Under the pieces are notes generated by a model. The model did not search any database. It saw nothing but the letters and a program-made list of their open reading frames with translations, and had not been told where the DNA came from. A program made the translations under genes and the position numbers. From the NCBI GenBank assembly GCA_030386875.1, contig CM059580.1, positions 2,012,838 to 2,076,837 on the forward strand: DNA of 64,000 nucleotides, read 5' to 3'. The stretch comes from Morinoia aosen. Its lineage: Eukaryota; Arthropoda; Malacostraca; Amphipoda; Talitridae. Within the stretch, counting starts at the first letter, position 1. Each line of letters begins with the position of its first letter. Positions 21,020-30,342 of this stretch are shown one piece after another.

Positions 21020-21407
21020 GAGCGTCGCCGCCCCCCTACACACCGCCCCCCGCCGCGCCCCCCAAGCACCCCCCTCCCGTGGCCCGTGTCCTGCCCGTCA
21101 ACCGGCCTGCTGACCTGCCTGAGCCTCCTTTGCCCGATGGCCTGCAGCAACAATTGACCCAACAACAACAGTTGACCCAGCAGCAACAGCTCGTCCAACA
21201 GCAACAATTGACCCAACAACAGCAGCTGGCTCAGCAACAACAGCTCGTCCAACAGCAACAGCTGGCTCAACAACAACAATTGACCCAACAACAGCAGCTG
21301 GCCCAACAGCAACAGCTGGCTCAGCAACAACAGCAGATGGTGTCTTCTCCCCGCCCGCCACAGCCAACAAACCTCGCCATGCAGCTAAAGTCTCTCCTGA
21401 CTCAGAG
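21020..21407 (+). CDS. Spn: Neurabin/spinophilin-like: Pro-rich and poly-Gln exon
   Basis: Acceptor CTTCCCAG at 21019, donor AG|GTGGGT at 21408; 2 nt, 128 codons, 2 nt. It opens ASPPPYTPPPAAPPKHPPP, continues VARVLPVNRPADLPEPPL, then about eleven 15-bp units encoding QLTQQ/QLAQQ/QLVQQ, and ends NLAMQLKSLLTQ. The Gln array is a coding minisatellite of CAG/CAA with CTG/TTG every fifth codon, giving a Leu every five residues. The incoming GA joins the G from exon 19805-20019 to make Gly. The outgoing AG joins A at 22436 to make Arg. Such disordered Q-rich linkers are common in arthropod scaffolds and say little about function. Confidence 0.75.
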
Positions 21408-21775
21408 GTGGGTTTCTCTGGGTGCTGGGCTGGTCAGGTCATTAGTGGGCTTTAAATGTCATAGGTGGTAGGTCTTTAGAGGTCATTAGAGATCATCAAT
21501 GGTCATTCGTGTCAGGTGTTTAGTGGTCATATGAAGTCAATAGTGACAGGCAGCCTTGATTAGGGTGGAAAGTGCTTTATTATAATCTATTTTTCCACTG
21601 AAATTCGAGCCGTGTACCGTCCAAACTCGACGATTTGCAGAGTCGAGTTCCCGGAAAACCTTTGGTGCCTTGGTGCTCTCTTGCTTGAAGGGACAACTAA
21701 AATAGTCTCTGGCCGAAGTTATCGTCAACTAAATTTATTCTTATTGAGCAAGCCTCCAAGAGCTGAAACACTTAG

Positions 21776-22040
21776 GGCCTGTTGACACGATCATTGAGTG
21801 CGCGCGTGAGCAGTGAAGAGAGGCGCGAGCCCCGCTCACTTGCTCTTACGATAACGATTATATAATGATTTATTAATTATATAAATGAATAACGATTATG
21901 TAATGTGCTTTTGCTGAAATGATGTGAATTTTGTAATTTTTGGACTGTGAGACCTACGGCGCGACATAAGCGCTAGCAAATCGATGCTAATACTACTACT
22001 ATTTGCTCTTGCTTTAGGTTCATTTACTGCTCAATGACTG
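21776..22040. mobile_element. MITE family B, partial copy
   Basis: GCCTGTTGACACGATCATTG and AGTGCGCGCGTGAGCAGTGA match the ends of the complete copy at 35364-35669, and TTCATTTACTGCTCAATGAC matches its interior. The right half is lost or replaced by TATATAATGATT-type AT-rich DNA. It sits in an intron. Confidence 0.65.
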
Positions 22041-22274
22041 CCTCTAAGCCTCCAAGAGCCCTTGGCTCCTGAAGGTGCCTGCGCAGCACAATGCACATAA
22101 TGTCTACGTAGAGCTGGGTTGCCACCGCCCCTGGAGAAGGTGCTGGCATGTCAAGGGTGGTGTGATGGTCAGGAAAGTGTTGTGTGTGCTGTGGTGTAGG
22201 GCTGTGTGGAGGGACCTCACTCCCTAGTGGTGCGCCTCCCCGGCGGTGGTGCGCAGCGGTAGTCGGGTGTAGCT

Positions 22275-22430
22275 GGGGCTCATGTCCCCCCTTGGTGCTC
22301 ATGTCCCCCCTTGGTGCTCATGTCCCCCCTTGGTGCTCATGTCCCCCCTTGGTGCTCATGTCCCCCCTTGGTGCTCATGTCCCCTCTTTGGTGCTCATGT
22401 TCCCTTGGTACTCATGTCCCCTTGGTGCTC
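22275..22430. repeat. 19-bp minisatellite up to the 22435 acceptor
   Basis: Seven or so copies of CATGTCCCCCCTTGGTGCT. The last, degenerate unit (CCCCTTGGTGCTCCCCAG) is the polypyrimidine tract and AG of the next exon, so the array is made of acceptor sequence. Confidence 0.9.
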
Positions 22431-22435
22431 CCCAG

Positions 22436-22539
22436 AGGCGTGGAGGCAGAGAGCGTGGTGGCGGGCGCAGGTCATCGCAGGTCCCCTTCTTCCCTCATGG
22501 AGGACGTGAGGCAGGCCGTGCTGGAGGCCGACCTGCAGT
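22436..22539 (+). CDS. Spn: Neurabin/spinophilin-like: short linker exon
   Basis: Acceptor GTGCTCCCCAG at 22435, donor T|GTGAGT at 22540; 1 nt, 34 codons, 1 nt. The peptide starts GVEAESVVAGAGHRRSPSSL and ends MEDVRQAVLEADLQ. The last part is an amphipathic helix. The outgoing T joins TG of exon 23942-24033 to give Leu (DLQ-L-GKKPH). Assignment to the gene rests on phase agreement and position rather than on recognised homology. Confidence 0.72.
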
Positions 22540-22785
22540 GTGAGTAGTGAGGCAGGCCAGACATTATAACAACAATACAATATCAACTGAACATAGGAAT
22601 TTTCCAGTGTCAGTAGTGATTCAGAACAACAATAACGGGACGCAATAAAGGAATTGCCCAGGGGTGGCTGTACGAAGAAGCAAGCATGCAATATACGAGT
22701 ACATGGAATTGAAGTGCTTTACTAAAGACAGCGTGTGATTTGAGGCCTCAACCGCCACACTGTGTGTAGGTGTGGCCATGGTACC

Positions 22786-23667
22786 GCACCTTCCCTCAGA
22801 TGGGAGTCATTTCCTTTCCTCAGATGGGAGTCATTTCCTTTCCTCAGATGGGAGTCGGTACCTTCCCTCAGATGGGGAGTCATTACCTTCCCTCAGATGG
22901 GAGTCATTTCCTTTCCTCAGATGGGAGTCGGTACCTTCCCTCTGATGGGGAGTCGGTACCTTCCCTCTGATGGGGAGTCATTACCTTCCCTCAGATGGGA
23001 GTCATTTCCTTTCCTCAGATGGGAGTCATTACCTTCCCTCTGATGGGAGTCAGTACCTTCCCTCTGATGGGAGTCATTACCTTCCCTCAGATGGGAGTCA
23101 TTTCCTTTCCTCAGATGGGAGTCATTACCTTCCCTCTGATGGGAGTCAGTACCTTCCCTCTGATGGGAGTCAGTACCTTCCCTCAGATGGGAGTCAGTAC
23201 CGTCTCTCAGATGGAAGTCATTACCTTCCCTCAGATGGGAGTCATTTCCTTCACTCAGATGGGAGTCATTTACTTTCCTCAGATGGTAGTCAGTACCTTC
23301 CCTCAGATGGAAGTCATTACCTTCCCTCAGATACGAGTCATTACCTTCCCTCAGATACGAGTCATTACCTTCCCTCAGATACGAGTCATTACCTTCCCTC
23401 AGATACGAGGCATTACCTTCCCTCAGATACGAGTCATTACCTTCCCTCAGATACGAGTCATTACCTTCCCTCAGATACGAGTCATTACCTTCCCTCAGAT
23501 ACGAGTCATTACCTTCCCTCAGATACGAGTCATTACCTTCCCTCAGATACGAGTCATTACCTTCCCTCAGATACGAGTCATTACCTTCCCTCAGATACGA
23601 GGCATTACCTTCCCTCAGATACGAGTCATTACCTTCCCTCAGATACGAGTCATTACCTTCCCTCAGT
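22786..23667. repeat. 23-25-bp minisatellite CCTCAGATGGGAGTCATTACCTTC
   Basis: About 37 copies. The left half is CAGATGGGAGTCATTTCCTT with TGATGGG variants, and the right half is homogeneous CAGATACGAGTCATTACCTT. The array ends exactly where a family A fragment begins (CCTCAG|TAGGATGCAAC). Confidence 0.95.
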
Positions 23668-23760
23668 AGGATGCAACTTTTGTATCTATGAGATTTGGCA
23701 CTCCCGGGGGAAAATGGGAGGTCCCCATCTTAGAGTTAAGTAGGCCTTCTTTTTTTTTGA
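23668..23760 (+). repeat. Dispersed repeat family A, copy 4 (5' fragment)
   Basis: TTTTGTATCTATGAGATTTG, GCACTCCCGGGGGAAAATGG and TTAGAGTTAAGTAGGCCTTC match the first 90 bp of family A. It directly follows the last minisatellite unit. Confidence 0.65.
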
Positions 23761-23865
23761 GTCAAGTTGTCTTTGCAAAATCGGGGATGACCGCAACAAT
23801 TGCGTGTTTTTTTTCCTCTTTCTTCAATAGAGAAATAACTTATGTGTCACCCCCTCCCTCCCTAC

Positions 23866-23941
23866 AGTGGGCAAGTATCTAATTCCCCCCCCCCCTCAGT
23901 GGGCAAAAATCTAATTTCTCCCTCCCCCCCCCCCCCTCCAG
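23866..23941. repeat. Triplicated splice acceptor
   Basis: CAGTGGGCAAG/CAGTGGGCAAA occurs three times (from about 23866, 23898 and 23939), each preceded by a C-rich tract. Only the last continues into the open exon TGGGCAAGAAGCCCCAC. The units, about 32 to 41 bp, are duplications of polypyrimidine tract + AG + exon start. Confidence 0.8.
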
Positions 23942-24033
23942 TGGGCAAGAAGCCCCACATCTCGGCCCCGCTGCACGTCTCCTCCACCGCGCAGATCGTC
24001 ACCACGGGCCGTCTCGACGCGCAGCACATCTCT
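23942..24033 (+). CDS. Spn: Neurabin/spinophilin-like: linker exon
   Basis: Acceptor CCCTCCAG at 23941, donor TCT|GTGAGT at 24034; 2 nt then 30 codons ending in phase 0. The peptide is GKKPHISAPLHVSSTAQIV then TTGRLDAQHIS. Two further acceptor-like copies lie within 80 bp upstream. The most 3' one is the copy whose following sequence stays open to a consensus donor in the right phase. No domain is recognised. Confidence 0.75.
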
Positions 24034-24344
24034 GTGAGTTGTGTTGTGTGTGTTGTGTGACTTGTATGGGTTGTGTTTTTGTGTGTTGTGAGAGCTATTT
24101 TTAATGCAAATGTTCTATATTGTGAGAGTTGTATTGTTTGTTGCGATGTGAGTATTGCATTTTGAGTTTGGTGAGTATTTTAATGTGTGGTGTGAGGTTA
24201 CAGACTGCCACATGCCACACCAGTTCCCCATACCACACGAGTTGCCTCATAACATACTCTGCCACATGCTCCACATGCCCTTTCTCATACTCCCCGCCCC
24301 CCCCCCCCCCCCCTCTCATGCTCTCCTTTCCACCCCCCCGCCAG

Positions 24345-24468
24345 ATCCAGGAGTCGACGACCTCCATAGCGATCGGTGCCCCCAACGCAGGCCCCGCACC
24401 CCCCGCAGCGTGGGCCGTGCAGGGCCTCGTGTGCTCCACCCAGCGCCCCGCCGTCTCTGAGGCCCCAG
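24345..24468 (+). CDS. Spn: Neurabin/spinophilin-like: linker exon
   Basis: Acceptor CCCGCCAG at 24344 after a pure C tract, donor G|GTTTGT at 24469; 41 codons plus 1 nt. The peptide is IQESTTSIAIGAPNAGPAPP then AAWAVQGLVCSTQRPAVSEAP. The leftover G pairs with AT at 25514 to give Asp. The donor GTTTGT is weaker than the others, and the minisatellite that follows repeats this same junction, so an alternative donor within the array cannot be excluded. Confidence 0.7.
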
Positions 24469-24737
24469 GTTTGTTGTGTGGGGCCCTGTGGGTGTTGTGT
24501 GGGGCCCTGTGGGTGTTGTGTGGGGCCCTGTGGGTGTTGTGTGGGGCCCTGTGGGTGTTGTGTGGGGCCCTGTGGGTGTGTGGGGCCCTGTGGGTGTTGT
24601 GTGGGGCCCTGTGGGTGTTGTGTGGGGCCCTGTGGGTGTTGTGTGGGGCCCTGTGGGTGTTGTGTGGGGCCCTGTGGGTGTTGTGTGGGGCCCTGTGGGT
24701 GTTGTGTGGGGCCCTGTGGGTGTTGTGTGGGGCCCTT
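24469..24737. repeat. 21-bp minisatellite starting at the 24468 donor
   Basis: About 12 copies of GGCCCTGTGGGTGTTGTGTG plus one base. The exon end plus donor, GGCCCCAGGTTTGTTGTGTG, matches the unit at most positions, so the array appears to have grown from the exon/intron junction. One unit has lost 3 bp near 24577. Confidence 0.92.
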
Positions 24738-25513
24738 CATTTTTGTGTGACGATAGGTTTTGTGCAATGTACCTATTTAGAGCTACAGCTTTTCTGGCCT
24801 ATGATTTACCTCCATGGCTTTAAATTTGGTTCGCAAATATTGATCCCAAGACGAGAAAGACAGGATTTTAGTCTAGACTGAAAAATGTGTCAGGCGTTTT
24901 GGCCGAGCCAAGTCTACGGTGGTGGCGTTGCTGGCGGTAGCTCGCGGCTCCACACCCGATGTTTGTCGTGAGCACAAACCCATCCCTGACGCCCTCTAAC
25001 GACTTCTAAGGCAGCTGGCAACCTTATAGAAAGAGAAGCAAAATCCTACTGTTACTGCTGCGGCTAGGGTTCTGTACCCGGACCGAGGGTCCGAGTAGGT
25101 TCAAATCTTTTTTGCGGTGACCGTTAAACTAGGCTTTTGTTGCGAGTGACTCACTCCCTACATGCTGCTCTTTATACCTTTTGTGTGTGTTCTGCTCTGA
25201 GTGTTCCATGTTAGCTGACCCTGAAGTGGCACACATGTGTACCACCAGGTAAATTGTTCATTTACGTACCGGAACATACAAATAACATTCCAACTATTTT
25301 GCTACCTTTTCCGAAATGAATTTTAGAGTGAAAGGTAACACATTATGGTTCAAGTGTATTCTTTACACTTTTCAAAAAGGTTAAAAATGTATTAGAGCAG
25401 AAATGCTGGTTTTTCAAAACGACTTCTTTTAGCCTAACCAAAATGACCGTAAGCAAGCGCACAATCGGAGTCAACGTGTTGATAGGATTCACATTCATAC
25501 CTTGTACTTGCAG
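24738..25513. other. Intron, no feature recognised
   Basis: Ordinary-looking intron DNA between a minisatellite and the acceptor CTTGTACTTGCAG. There is a GC-richer patch at 24890-25010 of possible SINE origin, but no clear A/B boxes. Confidence 0.4.
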
Positions 25514-26160
25514 ATGACGGTCAGCGTGCGCTGCCAACTACTCAGACCACCGCCACCACCTCCGCCGCCGCCGCCACCTCCACCACCTCCAGCAGCAGCA
25601 GGACGTCGGTGCTGGGAGGCTGGTCCCCATTCCAGACCCTTAGGAGCGTGGTGGGGTCCACAGGGGGGAGCGCCGCTCCCAGCAACGTGGTCCTTATTGG
25701 CAAGCGGCACATTGAGGTGGACCAAAGCGTCGTGCCTGTGGGAGACTACCCCCCTGCACCCCCATCCGCCTTCCCCCCCTCCTCCACTGCCGCCTCCCCC
25801 GCCACCACCCTCGAGAGGGCCGCCAAAGGGGTCCACCCCTTGCCCCCCATCCATGACCCCCTCAACTACCACCCCCACCAGAAGCACCTTCATCACCACC
25901 ATCATCACCACATCCAGCAGCAGAATGTGCAGCAGCAACAGCAGATCCAGCTCCAACAGCAGCTACAGCAACAACAGCAGCTACAGCAACAACAGCAGCT
26001 ACAGTATCAGCAGCAGCTGGAGTTGCAGCGACAGCAACAGCAGCAACAACAGCTGCAACAACAACAACAACAGCAGCAACAGCAAGTGTATGCCACTCTG
26101 GACAACTCAGCTGCAGCCAACTTTGCTAGCGTGCCCTCTTGTGATTGGTCAGTCGAGCAG
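25514..26160 (+). CDS. Spn: Neurabin/spinophilin-like: low-complexity exon ending in the start of the SAM domain
   Basis: Acceptor TACTTGCAG at 25513; donor CAG|GTGGGT at 26161; 2 nt plus 215 codons, phase 0 at the end. It encodes DGQRALPTTQTTATTSAAAA, Ser/Thr runs, an ordered-looking block (LGGWSPFQTLRSVVGST, NVVLIGKRHIEVDQSVVPVG), a Pro-rich part, a seven-His run, a long Gln-rich tract, then VYATLDNSAAANFAS and CDWSVEQ. The last words are the canonical start of a SAM domain (W.VE.V..WL), completed by exon 28811-28963. The donor was chosen because SVEQ-VVQWLQ restores the SAM helix and because both exons are phase 0. The exon end and donor are the seed of the following 2.4-kb array. Confidence 0.8.
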
Positions 26161-28566
26161 GTGGGTGGCTTCGTGTGATTGATCAGTCGAGCAGGTGGGT
26201 GCTCTCTTGTGATTGGTCAGTCGAGCAGGTGGGTGGCTTCGTGTGATTGATCAGTCGAGCAGGTGGGTGGCCTCTTGTGATTGGTTAGTCGAACAGGTGG
26301 GTGGCTTCGTGTGATTGGTCAGTCAAGCTGGTTGGTGGCTTCGTGTGATTGGTCAGTCGAGCTGGTGGGTGGCTTCGTGTGATTGGTCAGTCGAGCTGGG
26401 GGGCGGCCTCTTGTGATTGGTCAGTCGAGCTGATGGGCGGCCTCTTGTGATTGGTCAGACGAGCTGATGGGTGGCTTCTTGTGATTGGTCAGTCGAGCTG
26501 ATGGGCGGCCTCTTGTGATTGGTCAGTCGAGCTGGTGGGTGGCCTCTTGTGATTGGTCAGTCGAGCTGATGGGCGGCCTCTTGTGATTGATCAGTCGAGC
26601 TGGTGGGTGGCCTCTTGTGATTGGTCAGTCGAGCTGGTGGGCAGCCTCTTGTGATTGGTCAGTCGAGCTGGTGGGTGGCCTCTTGTGATTGGTCAGTCGA
26701 GCTGGTGGGCGGCCTCTTGTGATTGGTCAGTCGAGCTGGTGGGTGGCCTCTTGTGATTGGTCAGTCGAGCTGATGGGCGGCCTCTTGTGATTGGTCAGTC
26801 GAGCTGGTGGGTGGCCTCTTGTGATTGGTCAGTCGAGCTGATGGCCGGCCTCTTGTGATTGGTCAGTCGAGCTGGGGGGCGGCCTCTTGTGATTGGTCAG
26901 TCGAGCTGATGGGCGGCCTCTTGTGATTGGTCAGTCGAGCTGGTGGGTGGCCTCTTGTGATTGGTCAGTCGAGCTGATGGGCGGCCTCTTGTGATTGGTC
27001 AGTCGAGCTGGTGGGTGGCCTCTTGTGATTGGTCAGTCGAGCTGGTGGGCGTCCTCTTGGGATTGGTCAGTCGAGCTGATGGGTGGCTTCGAGTGATTGG
27101 TCAGTCGAGCTGATGGGTGGCCTCTTGTGATCGGTCAGTCGAGCTGATGGGTGGCTTCGAGTGATTGGTCAGTCGAGCTGATGGGCGGCCTCTTGGGATT
27201 GGTCAGTCGAGCTGATGGGTGGCTTCGAGTGATTGGTCAGTCGAGCTGATGGGTGGCTTCGAGTGATTGGTCAGTCGAGCTGATGGGTGGCTTCGAGTGA
27301 TTGGTCAGTCGAGCTGATGGGTGGCCTCTTGTGATTGGTCAGTCGAGCTGATGGGTGGCTTCGAGTGATTGGTCAGTCGAGCTGATGGGTGGCCTCTTGT
27401 GATTGGTCAGTCAAGCTGATGGGTGGCTTCGAGTGATTGGTCAGTCGAGCTGATGGGCGGCCTCTTGGGATTGGTCAGTCGAGCTGATGGGTGGCTTCGA
27501 GTGATTGGTCAGTCGAGCTGGTGGGTGGCCTCTTGTGATTGGTCAGTCGAGCTGGTGGGCGGCCTCTTGTGATTGGTCAGTCGAGCTGATGGGTGGCTTC
27601 GAGTGATTGGTCAGTCGAGCTGATGGGTGGCTTCGAGTGATTGGTCAGTCGAGCTGATGGGTGGCTTCGAGTGATTGGTCAGTCGAGCTGATGGGTGGCT
27701 TCTTGGGATTGGTCAGTCGAGCTGATGGGTGGCTTCGAGTGATTGGTCAGTCGAGCTGATGGGTGGCCTCTTGTGATTGGTCAGTCGAGCTGATGGGTGG
27801 CTTCGAGTGATTGGTCAGTCGAGCTGATGGGTGGCCTCTTGTGATTGGTCAGTCGAGCTGATGGGTGGCTTTGAGTGATTGGTCAGTCGAGCTGATGGGC
27901 GGCCTCTTGGGATTGGTCAGTCGAGCTGATGGGCGGCCTCTTGTGATTGGTCAGTCGAGCTGATGGGTGGCCTCTTGTGATTGGTCAGTCGAGCTGATGG
28001 GCGGCCTCTTGTGATTGGTCAGTCGAGCTGATGGGCGGCCTCTTGTGATTGGTCAGTCGAGCTGATGGGCGGCCTCTTGTGATTGGTCAGTCGAGCTGAT
28101 GGGCGGCCTCTTGTGATTGGTCAGTCGAGCTGATGGGCGGCCTCTTGGGATTGGTCAGTCGAGCTGATGGGCGGCCTCTTGGGATTGGTCAGTCGAGCTG
28201 ATGGGTGGCTTCTTGGGATTGGTCAGTCGAGCTGATGGGCGGCCTCTTGTGATTGGTCAGTCGAGCTGATGGGCGGCCTCTTGTGATTGGTCAGTCGAGC
28301 TGGTGGGTGGCCTCTTGTGATTGGTCAGTCGAGCTGGTGGGCGGCCTCTTGGGATTGGTCAGTCGAGCTGATGGGTGGCTTCGAGTGATTGGTCAGTCGA
28401 GCTGGTGGGCGGCCTCTTGTGATTGGTCAGTCGAGCTGGTGGGTGGCCTCTTGTGATTGGTCAGTCGAGCTGATGGGTGGCTTCGAGTGATTGGTCAGTC
28501 GAGCTGGTGGGCGGCCTCTTGGGATTGGTCAGTCGAGCTGATGGGTGGCTTCGAGTGATTGGTCAG
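26130..28566. repeat. 34-bp minisatellite copied from the SAM exon end and donor
   Basis: About 70 copies of GATTGGTCAGTCGAGCTGAT plus GGGTGGCCTCTTGT. The first copy is genuine coding sequence (CCTCTTGTGATTGGTCAGTC encoding PSCDWSV, then GAGCAG|GTGGGT). Early copies keep GAGCAGGTGGGT. Later ones carry GAGCTGGTGGGT, then GAGCTGATGGGT, in which the donor GT is lost. CTTCGAGTG/CTCTTGTG variants form higher-order patterns. Confidence 0.97.
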
Positions 28567-28717
28567 TTGCAACACTTTTGTTGTAGCGTGAAAAGTTTTC
28601 TGGTTGTGTTAGCAGTTTCTTTTCCGTCTAATTGCGATGAATTTGCATCATGATTTTGACTTACTGACACAGTGTAGGACGAGCTGTTCTTGTTGAGATG
28701 CACTGTTATCATGCGTG

Positions 28718-28813
28718 GTGCAGTGGCTGCAGTGCAGGCAGTGCAGTTTGCTGTATGTGCAGGTGGTGCAGTGGCTGCAGTGCAGGCAGTGCAGTTTGCT
28801 GTATGTGCAGGTG
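28718..28813. repeat. 48-bp duplication of the SAM exon acceptor
   Basis: Two full 48-bp units lie before the true exon, each with GTGCAGTGGCTGCAGTGCAG and TTTGCTGTATGTGCAGGTG. Each unit contains an acceptor TGTATGTGCAG and the exon start GTGGTGCAGTGGCTGCAG. 48 bp is 16 codons, so the frame stays open through the copies. Confidence 0.88.
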
Positions 28814-28963
28814 GTGCAGTGGCTGCAGTGCAGTGGGCTGGGGCAGTGCACAGCACAGTTCAGAGCGGCAGGCGTGACCGGGACTCGACTTCTCAACCTC
28901 GACGCGCGGGACCTCAAGTTGCTGGCCGAGTGTAGTGAGGATCGGAGCTGTATTAAACGCAAG
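28811..28963 (+). CDS. Spn: Neurabin/spinophilin-like: main SAM-domain exon
   Basis: Acceptor TATGTGCAG at 28810, donor AAG|GTGGGT at 28964; 51 codons in phase 0. The peptide VVQWLQCSGLGQCTAQFRAA, then GVTGTRLLNLDARDLKLLAE, ends DRSCIKRK. Together with SVEQ of the previous exon it gives a complete SAM fold pattern: W.VE.V..WL...GL.....F....VTG..LL.L...DLK.L......R..IKRK. SAM is present in neurabin-type members of the family and mediates oligomerisation. A duplicated copy of the acceptor 48 bp upstream could give a form with 16 extra residues in frame. Confidence 0.82.
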
Positions 28964-29192
28964 GTGGGTGTGTTGTGGCATGTGTGGGTGTGTGTTGTGG
29001 GGTGTGTGGGTGTGTGTTGTACCGTGTGTGAGGGTGGGTGTGTTGCAGCAGCAGGTTGTGCCGGCAAGACGGGGCTTGTTTTGCAGCCGCTCTTCAGAAC
29101 ACGTTTGTTTTGGTTGAGGCAGCCTTTGCAAACTAACCTAATCCTGAACTAGTTATGCATCATGCCCTTAACCTCCTTTCTCTTTTACGCAG

Positions 29193-29318
29193 GTCAAAGA
29201 GCTCAGAGCTAACGTCGAGAAGGAGAAGAAGATCATAGAGAAGGAGAAGAAAGAGAAGGAGCGGCTCCAGAAGAAGGCTGAGAAGCTGGCACAAAAGGCA
29301 GAGAAGAAGCGCAAGTAG
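29193..29318 (+). CDS. Spn: Neurabin/spinophilin-like: terminal exon, charged tail and stop
   Basis: Acceptor TTTTACGCAG at 29192; 41 codons then TAG at 29316-29318. The peptide VKELRANVEKEKKIIEKEKK then EKERLQKKAEKLAQKAEKKRK is a Lys/Glu-rich single helix, as follows the SAM domain in neurabin proteins (K.L...MEKARKAQEK pattern). All ten exons from 16362 join in phase except for the one-base excess in 19805-20019. Confidence 0.8.
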   Translation, partial: VKELRANVEKEKKIIEKEKKEKERLQKKAEKLAQKAEKKRK

Positions 29319-29742
29319 TGCGGGGCTGATCTGTGTAGGCTATACAGCCCCCTGTGTGTCTGCTGTGCCTCCTGTGTGCCGGCTACACGTGCTGTTCTGC
29401 TGCATCTCGCTCAGGGAATACATAGGGGCGTGACTGGGCCAAGTGGTGCTGTGTGGTGCCACCAGATAGTGCTGTGTGGTGCCACCAGACAGCGCTGTGT
29501 GGTGCCACCAGACAGTGCTGTGTGGTGCCACCAGACAGCGCTGTGTGGTGCCACCAGACAGTGCTGTGTGGTGCCACCAGACAGCGCTGGCTGGTGGCAC
29601 AAAGTAGCACCGTATAATAACATGTAGTGCCACAAGACGTTTAGTGATGCCCCCTCTCGACGGAGCGTCGCAGCCCCCCACAACTCGGTGCACTTGTGTT
29701 TCCAATAGGGCGATTCTTTGAGAATCTTATTCGTAGAATAAA
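29319..29742 (+). other. Probable 3' UTR with a 23-bp repeat and poly(A) signal
   Basis: After the stop, about seven copies of CAGTGCTGTGTGGTGCCACCAGA lie at 29440-29590. The first AATAAA downstream is at 29737-29742. That it is the used signal is inference. Confidence 0.5.
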
Positions 29743-30342
29743 AAGAAGAACCAGAGATCGTTGCACTTGTTGGTGATCACGTGCGCACTCAGCACGTCAT
29801 TTGTTACCGTGCAAGCCCGACAATACGCTAGCTGGTTGGTAGCTGTACTAGGGGAGCGATAGGCTCCCGAGCTTTTCTACGTGGCTAGGTGCGCTTTACT
29901 CTCGCGAAAGCGCGTTTCTAGTTCAGGAATTAGTCCGTAAGGGCGCTAGCACTCGGCCCGTCTTTTGTAGTAATAAGAGGCAAGTAAGTCTAAGAATTGA
30001 ACTGTGCATTTTTGTCTGCTGGAGAGAGGGCTTAGGACGCTGCATCGGCGCTGCTGGCAACCTGGCTACCGTGCCGTGTGCGGCGCTTGCGCTGGTGGCA
30101 ACTTGGCTACCGTGCCGTGTGCGGCGCCTGCGCTGCTGGCAACAAGAGGGCGCCGTACCATAGCAAGTATCAGGCACACGCCAAAGGGCGCGTAGCTAAC
30201 GCCTGTGTGTTGGACTACACTCAGTAACGGCTGTATGGAGTGTGTGCCGGGCCTGTCTTCCTCTGGTACTAGCGAGGCTTTGTTGCCTGGGTCGTTAGCA
30301 GTCAGGTGTTGAGTGGCTGTGGTGTTGTGGGTGCCACTCTAC
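29743..30342. other. Intergenic, with a 46-bp duplication
   Basis: No gene recognised. Near 30048-30143 the words CTGGCAACCTGGCTACCGTG and CCGTGTGCGGCGC are duplicated with few changes. GC-rich words continue up to the next array. Confidence 0.4.

Noticed and set aside
4391-29318. A single fused gene encoding CUB-EGF plus coiled coil-SAM
   Set aside because: Secreted CUB/EGF and cytoplasmic neurabin-type modules do not belong together, each gene lacks its other half, and the join falls on a scaffolding gap.
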